Assembly: GCA_964589635.1 (NCBI GenBank)
Contig: CAZPRI010000011.1
Coordinates: forward strand, 1-19,816
From: CAZUCU01 sp964589635
GTDB taxonomy: Bacteria > Patescibacteriota > Minisyncoccia > Phycocordibacterales > JAACPR01
Reading direction: 5' to 3'
DNA length: 19,816 bases
This document shows, piece after piece, positions 6,895 to 12,991 of this stretch. Within the stretch, counting starts at the first letter, position 1. Each line of letters begins with the position of its first letter. The position numbers and the translations under genes are program-made. The notes beneath the pieces were generated by a model. The model was not told where the DNA came from. It searched no databases and saw only the letters and a program-made list of their open reading frames with translations.

Positions 6895-7778
6895 CTTATT
6901 CTTAAGCTTATAATAATTCCCCCAATAACCACTACTAAAATTCCAAGAAAAACAAGCTTCCCGGTTTTTTCTTGTTCTTCATATTTAAATAAGTGTGGCT
7001 TAAATTTCTTTACAAAAAAATCACCTATAAAAACAAAAATGGGTTGTGTTGCAGCAAAGGCCTGAACAATAGCAACAGGCGCAAATATTTTACCAACATC
7101 AAACAAAGCATCTCCTATAATAAAAGCGATTTCATTGAAAGACTGTATTTTGAATTTAGTTCGTATAGTTTTTACAAAATTTAAACGAACATTTGAAGAA
7201 AGTAAAAAGAAGAATCCCCAGAATCCTTTACCAAAGATATCCGAAAATAAAGCGTTCGCTATAGTAGTTTCTCTTCCATAGAAGGCAAAAATAACATCAT
7301 TAATAGTAAGTAATAATGTTGATACCAAACCAAGAACAATGATTCTTTTGTCTATTTTCCCTTTTTTGAAGGATAAAAACAAACTCCCAATGACTACCAA
7401 GAAAATACCTGCCATTTCAAAAGGTCCTAAAAATTCCTTCAGGAAAATGTACCCACCAATTAATCCAAATACTGGAATAAACTGGAACCAAACAACAACT
7501 ATATTTACATCTTCCTTAACCAATAAATACAAATAAAGCCAAATACTAATTGAAAAAATAATTCCATTTAAAAACAAGGGCAGGGAAAAAACAAAATTCC
7601 CTTTTACCAAAATAAATATCAATATCGGAACAGTAAATAGTGCATTAAATAATGCACCTGTGGCCATCAAAACAGATGGACTAGAATCATCCTCATCTCC
7701 AGAAACTAGAAATTTGTCAATTAAATTAGTTAAGGCAAATATCGCAGGAGGTAATAAAACGATGAAGAAAACCCACAT
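6891..7778 (-). CDS. EamA/DMT-family transporter (10 TM)
   Basis: The 295-residue protein has two repeated halves of about five hydrophobic helices each. The first half ends in the typical FLGPFEMAGIFLVVIGSLFLSF and the second in GKLVFLGILVVVIGGIIISL, the paired C-terminal helices of EamA repeats of the drug/metabolite transporter superfamily. A charged linker (KKGKIDKR, about 138-145) separates the halves. These transporters usually export metabolites or amino acids, and the substrate cannot be read from sequence. It begins 1 nt after the stop of the small acidic protein gene, so the two are in one operon with likely translational coupling. Its stop overlaps that of the SET gene by 4 nt, leaving no room for a separate terminator. 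Confidence 0.85.
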   Translation of the reverse strand: MWVFFIVLLPPAIFALTNLIDKFLVSGDEDDSSPSVLMATGALFNALFTVPILIFILVKGNFVFSLPLFLNGIIFSISIWLYLYLLVKEDVNIVVVWFQFIPVFGLIGGYIFLKEFLGPFEMAGIFLVVIGSLFLSFKKGKIDKRIIVLGLVSTLLLTINDVIFAFYGRETTIANALFSDIFGKGFWGFFFLLSSNVRLNFVKTIRTKFKIQSFNEIAFIIGDALFDVGKIFAPVAIVQAFAATQPIFVFIGDFFVKKFKPHLFKYEEQEKTGKLVFLGILVVVIGGIIISLRIS

Positions 7779-7779
7779 T

Positions 7780-8052
7780 TTACTCTTCGATTATTTCATC
7801 TTCACCCACCATCACCTCAAAACCCTCATCACTCGCAACTTCTTCCAACAATTCTTCTCTATCCAGGGTTTCTTCGTCCACATAATCTTCTTCTAAGCCT
7901 CCTTCTTCCATAAATTCTTCATCTTCTAAATATTCTTCAGTTTCTACAATCTCAAAGTCTTGTAAAATAACCGTCTTATAAAATGTGTATGCGACTGAAA
8001 AAGTAAGAATAACTACAAATACTATTAATAATATTTTTGATTTTTTCTCCAT
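7780..8052 (-). CDS. Small membrane-anchored acidic protein of unknown function (90 aa)
   Basis: I place the start at the ATG at 8052 (MEKKSKILLIVFVVILTF), not at the upstream in-frame ATG at 8082. The ten extra residues would be encoded by the -10 region, and the shorter form begins like its 4008-4589 counterpart. One hydrophobic helix (about 6-22) is followed by a tail of some 60 residues, of which about half are Asp or Glu and only one is basic. It is the first gene of an operon with the EamA transporter (1-nt gap), so a role with that transporter is possible. No family is recognised. Confidence 0.7.
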   Translation of the reverse strand: MEKKSKILLIVFVVILTFSVAYTFYKTVILQDFEIVETEEYLEDEEFMEEGGLEEDYVDEETLDREELLEEVASDEGFEVMVGEDEIIEE

Positions 8053-8070
8053 ATTAAGGTTATAATACCA
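8037..8070. promoter_or_regulatory. Bidirectional promoter with overlapping -10 boxes
   Basis: Plus strand: TTGATT (8037-8042), 18-nt spacer, TATAAT (8061-8066), then 17 nt to the ATG at 8084, giving a leader of about 10 nt. Minus strand: extended -10 TGG-TATTAT (8070-8062), or TATAAC (8064-8059), which ends 6 nt before the ATG at 8052. The two -10 elements occupy the same bases in the near-symmetric core GGTTATAATACC. Confidence 0.6.
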
Positions 8071-8083
8071 CCAACAAACCAAA

Positions 8084-9379
8084 ATGAAAGTCTTATTTAT
8101 TTCTAAAAAAGGTCTTGCGAGTAATCTTGCAAGACTAATTAAAAAAGAAGGTCACGAAGTTCTGTTTTTTATGGAAAGCAAAAAATTGAACAACGTCTTC
8201 GATGGAATAGTAGACAAGACTAATAACTGGGAAAATGAATTAGACTGGGTAGGAAAAGATGGTCTAATCGTTTTTGATGATAATGGTTATGGCAAAAAAC
8301 AAGATGAATTAAGGCTTCAAGGGTACTCTGTTTTTGGTGGTTGCGAGTTGGCTGACAAACTAGAATACGATAGAGAATTCACTCAAGACATTTTCAATAA
8401 ATACGATATTCAGACAAGAACAGTTAAATCTTTTAAAAATTTACCTGATGCGATTTCTTTCATTACAGAAAATCCTACAAAATGGATTCTTAAAAGAGAT
8501 GGGGATAACTCAAAGTTTGTTACCTATGCCGGAGAAAGAGATGATGCAAGAGATGTATTGGAAATATTGAATAACTACGCGAGAGAAGAGAAATTAAGAG
8601 ATGCACCAATAAGTATTCAAGAGAAGGCTGAAGGAATTGAGATTGGAGTTGGAAGGTATTTTAATGGTAAAAATTTTGTAGGTCCGATTGAAATGAACCT
8701 GGAGCACCCAAGACTATTTGCTGGTGAAATTGGTCCATTTACTGATGAAATGGGAACTGTTGCGTGGTATACAGATAAGGAAAGAAGAGTCTACAAAGAA
8801 ACATTGGCTAAAATAGAACCTTTTTTAAGAGAAATAGATTTTCGAGGAGATATTGGAATAAACTGTATTGTAAATGAGACTGACCTTGTTGCCCTAGAAA
8901 CAACAGCGAGAATTGGTTGTCCTATTGTCCATCTACAGACAGAAATTCACGAGAGTGGGTGGGGAGAATTTATGAAAGCAATTGCCGATCAGGAAGATTT
9001 TATACTCAAATGGAGAAAAGGTGCAGGAGTTGTCTTCTCTATATCTGTACCTCCTTTCCCTTTTGAAAAACACTTCGATACAGATGTTTGTAGTGGACTA
9101 ACTATATATATGGATGAATTATCAGAAAAAGAACAAAAACATGTCCATCTAGATGAAGTTGCTTATGACAAAGATGAAGCTCGCTACTATATCTCAAAAC
9201 AAACAGATGGTTTTGTATTATACGTTACTGGATTTGATAATAAAGTCACCAAGGCACGAAAACATGCCTTAAGTATAATTAAAAAAATAAAAATACCTAA
9301 AATGTTTTATAGGATAGATATTGGAGAGAAATTCGATAAAGTTGACTTCAAAAAGCTTAAAAAATGGGGGTGGATATAA
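8084..9379 (+). CDS. PurD-like (GAR synthetase-like) ATP-grasp ligase, substrate uncertain
   Basis: This 431-residue protein aligns by eye along the full length of phosphoribosylamine-glycine ligase. It has an N-terminal domain beginning MKVLFISKKG, an ATP-grasp core with DREFTQDIFNKYDIQT (96-111) and the family landmark EIGPFTDEMGTVAWYT (215-230), and a C-terminal GARS_C-like domain (about 310-415). The metal-binding/active-site signature E-x-N-x-R-F-G-D-P-E of PurD is here E272-T-T274-A-R-I-G-C279-P-I281. The Asn ligand and the acidic residues are thus replaced. No other purine-synthesis gene is nearby. It may be a diverged GAR synthetase or an ATP-grasp enzyme with another carboxylate/amine pair. 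Terminated by the hairpin at 9393-9418. Confidence 0.75.
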   Translation: MKVLFISKKGLASNLARLIKKEGHEVLFFMESKKLNNVFDGIVDKTNNWENELDWVGKDGLIVFDDNGYGKKQDELRLQGYSVFGGCELADKLEYDREFTQDIFNKYDIQTRTVKSFKNLPDAISFITENPTKWILKRDGDNSKFVTYAGERDDARDVLEILNNYAREEKLRDAPISIQEKAEGIEIGVGRYFNGKNFVGPIEMNLEHPRLFAGEIGPFTDEMGTVAWYTDKERRVYKETLAKIEPFLREIDFRGDIGINCIVNETDLVALETTARIGCPIVHLQTEIHESGWGEFMKAIADQEDFILKWRKGAGVVFSISVPPFPFEKHFDTDVCSGLTIYMDELSEKEQKHVHLDEVAYDKDEARYYISKQTDGFVLYVTGFDNKVTKARKHALSIIKKIKIPKMFYRIDIGEKFDKVDFKKLKKWGWI

Positions 9380-9392
9380 TAACCAAAAGTTA

Positions 9393-9418
9393 ATAAAATA
9401 GCAGCGGCGCTATTTTAT
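9393..9418. terminator. Bidirectional terminator between PurD-like gene and pyrG
   Basis: A 10-bp stem (ATAAAATAGC / GCTATTTTAT) with loop AGCGGC is followed on the plus strand by TTTTCTTC. On the minus strand it is followed by TAACTTTTGG, which is weaker. It lies in the 57-nt gap between the two convergent genes. Confidence 0.75.
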
Positions 9419-9436
9419 TTTTCTTCACTCCTGTAT

Positions 9437-11113
9437 CTATTTTTTACTCTTACTTATCGCTGCTTTCATAAACGCATTAAATAGAGGATGTGGTGAAATC
9501 GGTCTTCCTTTAAATTCTGGATGGAATTGAGTCCCAAGGAAAAATGGGTGCTCTTTCTTTGGAAGCTCAGCTATTTCCATCAAAACCCCACTTGGAGAAG
9601 TTCCGGAAAACACAAGGCCCGCATCTTCAATCTGTTTTATATAGTTGGGGTTCACTTCGTATCTATGCCTGTGTCTTTCTGAAATAATATTGTCCTTTTT
9701 AATTTCCCAATATTTTGTCTTTGTATAAGATTCATGTGCTATCGTCTTTGGTTTTAACACACAGTCATAAGAACCAAGCCTCATCGTTCCACCATAATCT
9801 TTATCTTCCAATTTCTTCTTTTGGTCTGGCATTATGTCTATAACCAAATTTTCTGCATCATGTTCTATTTCCGCAGTATGAGCATTTTTTATTTTGGCGA
9901 CATTTCTAGCAAATTCCAAAGTCATAAGTTGCATTCCATAGCAAAGTCCAAAATAAGGTATTTTATTTTCTCTACAATATTTAATTACATTTATTTTTCC
10001 TTCAATTCCTGTTGAACCAAAACCACCAGGGACGATTACCCCATCAAATTTTTTCAAATCCTTTACTTCCTTTGGATTCTTTTCAAATGCCTTTGAGTTG
10101 AGCCATGTAATATTAGCTCTTTTGTTCAAATGAAAAGCAGAAAATTTTATAGACTCAATAACAGATAAATATGAATCTGACAAAACAAAATCCCCAGTAT
10201 CAAAATATTTACCAATAACAGCAATATTTACTTCTCCGTCTCCATTTTTAGTTTTACTAACAAAATGAGCCCACTCTTTTAGGTTTGGTTTTCTAACTGG
10301 TAGTTTTAGAGATTTAGCAACCATTTCTCCAATTTTATCTTTCTCAAAATTCAAAGGGACATCATAAATACTTTTTATATCTGGAGCTGATATCACATTT
10401 TCTTTTTTTACATTACAAGTAAGTGCTAATTTCTCTTTTCTCTTCTCGTCCATTTCCACAGAACTTCGAGCAATTATAAAATCAGTTTGGATTCCAAAAG
10501 AGTTCAACTGCCTCACTGCGTTTTGTGTTGGTCTAGTTTTCATCTCACCAAGTGTTCCAGGAATCGGTAAATAAGAAACCATGACAAAAATCACATCATC
10601 AGGATTATCTACTTTCATTACACGAGCAGCCTCATAGAAAAGTGCATTCTGAAAATCTCCAATTGTTCCCCCTATTTCAACAATTGAAATCTCTGTCTTT
10701 GAATTTTTCGCAGATTTTTTTAATTTCTCCACAATTTGTTCCCTAATATGTGGTATAGCTTCAACACATTTTCCTCCATATGCGAGATTTCTTTCTTTCT
10801 CGATAACCTCTTTGTATACCATTCCTGATGTCATATAAGAAAAATCATCGGCATCTTTATTAAGAAATCTTTCGTAGTTTCCCATATCCTGATCAGTTTC
10901 TAGTCCAGAATTCAAAACAAAAACCTCACCATGTTCGGTGGGGTTCATAGTACCCGCATCAACATTCAAATACGGATCAACTTTTACTAGATTAACTTTA
11001 TAATTCATAGATTCCAGAATGGTTCCTATGGATGCGGTCGCAATTCCTTTACCAACTCCAGACATAACTCCTCCAATTACAAAAATGTATTTATGATTTT
11101 TTTTCCTTGCCAT
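9437..11113 (-). CDS. pyrG: CTP synthase
   Basis: It makes CTP from UTP, ATP and glutamine in the cytoplasm. The 558 residues carry both full domains. The N-terminal synthetase domain has the P-loop-like GGVMSGVGKGIATASIG (14-30), KVDPYLNVDAGTMNPTEHGE (44-63, UTP/Mg site) and EIGGTIGD (146-153). The C-terminal class I glutaminase domain has VPGGFG (361-366), the nucleophile Cys391 in FGLCYGMQL, and His531/Glu533 in GTQFHPEF. Length and motifs match the family well. Its ATG follows an extended -10 box by 9 nt. It is transcribed divergently from the diadenylate cyclase gene. No irregularity noticed. Confidence 0.97.
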   Translation of the reverse strand: MARKKNHKYIFVIGGVMSGVGKGIATASIGTILESMNYKVNLVKVDPYLNVDAGTMNPTEHGEVFVLNSGLETDQDMGNYERFLNKDADDFSYMTSGMVYKEVIEKERNLAYGGKCVEAIPHIREQIVEKLKKSAKNSKTEISIVEIGGTIGDFQNALFYEAARVMKVDNPDDVIFVMVSYLPIPGTLGEMKTRPTQNAVRQLNSFGIQTDFIIARSSVEMDEKRKEKLALTCNVKKENVISAPDIKSIYDVPLNFEKDKIGEMVAKSLKLPVRKPNLKEWAHFVSKTKNGDGEVNIAVIGKYFDTGDFVLSDSYLSVIESIKFSAFHLNKRANITWLNSKAFEKNPKEVKDLKKFDGVIVPGGFGSTGIEGKINVIKYCRENKIPYFGLCYGMQLMTLEFARNVAKIKNAHTAEIEHDAENLVIDIMPDQKKKLEDKDYGGTMRLGSYDCVLKPKTIAHESYTKTKYWEIKKDNIISERHRHRYEVNPNYIKQIEDAGLVFSGTSPSGVLMEIAELPKKEHPFFLGTQFHPEFKGRPISPHPLFNAFMKAAISKSKK

Positions 11114-11122
11114 AATAAAATG

Positions 11123-11131
11123 ATTATAGCA
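11123..11131 (-). promoter_or_regulatory. Extended -10 promoter of pyrG
   Basis: TGC-TATAAT (minus strand, 11131-11123) is a perfect extended -10, ending 9 nt before the pyrG ATG, so the leader is about 2-3 nt. No convincing -35 lies at the right distance, as is usual for extended -10 promoters. Confidence 0.6.
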
Positions 11132-11217
11132 GATTCAATTATAATCAGAAGAACAATATATCAACCAAAAACATAAAATCCTGCCTGAGTGACATTTGGA
11201 CATTATTTTTCAACACT

Positions 11218-11246
11218 TTTACAACTATCTCTCTTGGTGGTATATT
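11218..11246 (+). promoter_or_regulatory. Promoter of the diadenylate cyclase gene, leaderless type
   Basis: TTTACA (11218-11223, 5 of 6), a 17-nt spacer ending in TGG, and TATATT (11241-11246) make a near-ideal extended -10 promoter. The -10 ends 6 nt before the ATG at 11253, placing the expected transcription start at the initiation codon. Confidence 0.65.
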
Positions 11247-11252
11247 TCATGA

Positions 11253-12491
11253 ATGAATACCTTATTTTTAACTCAAGTATCACTTATATCAAATGTACCA
11301 TTCGCGGTTTCTAATATATCCTTTAGAGAAATAATAGACATACTGATTGTATCTATAGCTGTCTATATTGTCTTACTTTTCGTTAAACAAACTAAATCAT
11401 ATTTTGTTGTAATAGTTTCTTTAACACTAATAATAACAAGTCTTATTTCTCAGAATCTAAATCTGACACTCACAAGATCAATACTTCAACCACTTTCAAC
11501 CCTAACTTTTGTAATTATAGCGATTGTATTTCAAAGAGAAATTAGAAGATTTTTCAAATGGGTTATCTTCGGGAAACATCACATCTTCACAAAGATGAAA
11601 CAGATAAGTAAAAATACTTCAGCAGAAATTGCAGAATCTCTTGTTTTTATGGCACAGAAAAGAATTGGTGCCATTCTAGTTTTCCCAGGCAAACAAGACA
11701 TAGATGACATTATTGAAGGTGGCCAATATCTTGGAGGAAAAATATCAAAAGAATTACTGTTGAGTATTTTTGATTCTAGTTCTCCTGGACACGACGGTGC
11801 AGTAATTATCGAAAACGATTTGGTGAGGCAGTTTGGAGTTCACCTTCCTTTAGCTCGAAATTTTGATAATTATAGGAAAACCGGAACAAGGCATAGGGCA
11901 GGTGTCGGAATCACTGAAGATACAGATTCAATCTCAATAATTGTTTCAGAGGAACGAGGAGGGATTAGTATTTGTGAAAACGGTAAAATGAGAATATTAA
12001 GTGACGAGGATGAACTAAGAGAGACTCTCAGAAATTTGACTGGAGAAAACGAATCCACTGAAGGAAACTTTTGGACATATTTTTTCTTAAGTAACTTTAA
12101 ATCAAAAATTGTTGCTTTTCTTATTGCCTTTATTCTTTGGTCATCAATTGTTGCTCAAACAGGAATAATTAGAGAAGAATACGAGATACCCCTTTCCTTC
12201 CAACTATTGCCTAGTAAATACGAAATCGATAGTGATATTGTTAAGACGAAGATAAATGTGACATTAAAAGGTAAGAGTCCAGACATAACATCCCTCGATA
12301 AGACAAAAATTGAAATAAAAATAGACGCAAAGAATTTACAACCTGGAGAAAACCAGATTGAATTAACTCCTCAGATGATACCTATTCCAAGTTTCCTTTC
12401 TGTGGAAAAAATAGAACCAGAAAATATTATAGTGATCATTCGAGAAGAGCAGAAGGAACAATCAATACTTGATGGAAACTTGGCACAATAA
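11253..12491 (+). CDS. cdaA: Diadenylate cyclase CdaA fused to a YbbR (CdaR-like) regulatory domain
   Basis: The N-terminal part resembles membrane c-di-AMP synthase CdaA: three hydrophobic helices (about 26-105) and then a DAC/DisA_N domain. The two catalytic motifs are SPGHDGAVII (DGA at 181-183) and GTRHRAGVG (RHR at 213-215), and the domain ends near residue 262. It makes c-di-AMP from two ATP. After a linker comes a fourth membrane helix (about 284-301, SKIVAFLIAFILWSSIVA) and one YbbR-type beta domain (about 306-397), the hallmark of CdaR. In Firmicutes CdaA and CdaR are separate products of adjacent genes, whereas here they are one 412-residue chain. The YbbR part should face outside the membrane. 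No glmM is adjacent. The end overlaps the convergent zinc-ribbon gene. Confidence 0.88.
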   Translation: MNTLFLTQVSLISNVPFAVSNISFREIIDILIVSIAVYIVLLFVKQTKSYFVVIVSLTLIITSLISQNLNLTLTRSILQPLSTLTFVIIAIVFQREIRRFFKWVIFGKHHIFTKMKQISKNTSAEIAESLVFMAQKRIGAILVFPGKQDIDDIIEGGQYLGGKISKELLLSIFDSSSPGHDGAVIIENDLVRQFGVHLPLARNFDNYRKTGTRHRAGVGITEDTDSISIIVSEERGGISICENGKMRILSDEDELRETLRNLTGENESTEGNFWTYFFLSNFKSKIVAFLIAFILWSSIVAQTGIIREEYEIPLSFQLLPSKYEIDSDIVKTKINVTLKGKSPDITSLDKTKIEIKIDAKNLQPGENQIELTPQMIPIPSFLSVEKIEPENIIVIIREEQKEQSILDGNLAQ

Positions 12492-12685
12492 ATAAAAAAG
12501 GCTTGTAGTTTTTTTGCATCATCTTTTGAAAGAAACTTGAACATATTTCCTCCGCATTTTCCACAAGTTCCTTTTGCAGAATATCTATTATTTTTCTCAG
12601 AAACAACTGGGTTTGTCATATCTTGCATAGTTGGTTTCTTGTTTTCATCTCGACAACTCATACAAAGTGCTTTTAGTTCTACCAT
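12371..12685 (-). CDS. Zinc-ribbon protein, DUF5679-like, with unusual C-terminal extension
   Basis: Residues 1-60 form a compact zinc ribbon with C8-x2-C11 and C41-x2-C44, including ALCMSCRDENKKP and AKGTCGKCGGNMFKF. This matches my memory of DUF5679, a small family of about 50-70 residues. The frame then continues about 44 residues to the stop at 12371, reading antisense through the last 121 nt of the cdaA fusion gene. This tail (FIYCAKFPSSIDCSFCSSR...) is not expected for the family. The start ATG 12685 is the only sensible one; no good promoter or Shine-Dalgarno is seen. Binding of RNA or another protein via the ribbon is possible but unproven. Confidence 0.7.
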   Translation of the reverse strand: MVELKALCMSCRDENKKPTMQDMTNPVVSEKNNRYSAKGTCGKCGGNMFKFLSKDDAKKLQAFFIYCAKFPSSIDCSFCSSRMITIIFSGSIFSTERKLGIGII

Positions 12686-12832
12686 ATCAATTTATTTAAT
12701 TTATTAAAGATATATAGATTATATGAGTTTTTTAGCTTTAAAGAAAGAGTTTGTACTAAATAGACTAATCTCTTAATGTATAGAGTAATACACCGCTTGA
12801 GAAATATTACTAATCTGTCCCCGATTTAATAT
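12686..12832. other. AT-rich intergenic stretch, no feature seen
   Basis: Between the zinc-ribbon gene start and the helicase promoter the sequence is very AT-rich, with no ORF worth naming, no clear repeat and only weak -10-like words for the minus-strand gene. Confidence 0.5.
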
Positions 12833-12861
12833 TTGACAAATATATTTGTATAAGTTATTAT
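12833..12861 (+). promoter_or_regulatory. Strong promoter of the DEAD-box helicase gene
   Basis: A perfect TTGACA (12833-12838), a 17-nt spacer and TATTAT (12856-12861, 5 of 6) predict a start near 12868. This leaves about 124 nt of untranslated leader before the ATG at 12992, in contrast to the near-leaderless genes around it. Confidence 0.8.
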
Positions 12862-12867
12862 CCTTGG

Positions 12868-12991
12868 AAGCTTTGGATTACTCGTGTAGGGCTCTACGGC
12901 TGCAGATATTGTCTAACTATTAGACTATCATTTGAATTATCACCTGCACTGCCCTGAAACTCACAGAGGTTTCAATTAACTAAATTAAATA
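12868..12991 (+). promoter_or_regulatory. Structured 5' leader RNA of the helicase gene
   Basis: The leader can form nested helices AGGGC (12888-12892) / GCCCT (12951-12955), TGCAG (12901-12905) / CTGCA (12944-12948) and GTCTAA (12911-12916) / TTAGAC (12920-12925). A separate hairpin TGAAAC (12955-12960) / GTTTCA (12969-12974) has AGAGG in its loop. An alternative hairpin GTAG/CTAC (12886-12897) competes with the outer helix. It is richer in G+C than the flanks. Such leaders often control cold- or RNA-responsive helicase genes. No known riboswitch was recognised. Confidence 0.55.

Noticed and set aside
8053..8082. Ten-residue N-terminal extension (MVCWWYYNLN) of the small acidic protein
   Set aside because: Those bases hold the -10 elements of the divergent promoter, and the internal ATG at 8052 gives a normal Lys-rich membrane-anchor start.
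12870..12960. tRNA or tRNA-like element in the helicase leader
   Set aside because: No 7-bp acceptor stem, no TTC-loop sequence and no proper anticodon arm; only the leader helices listed are supported.
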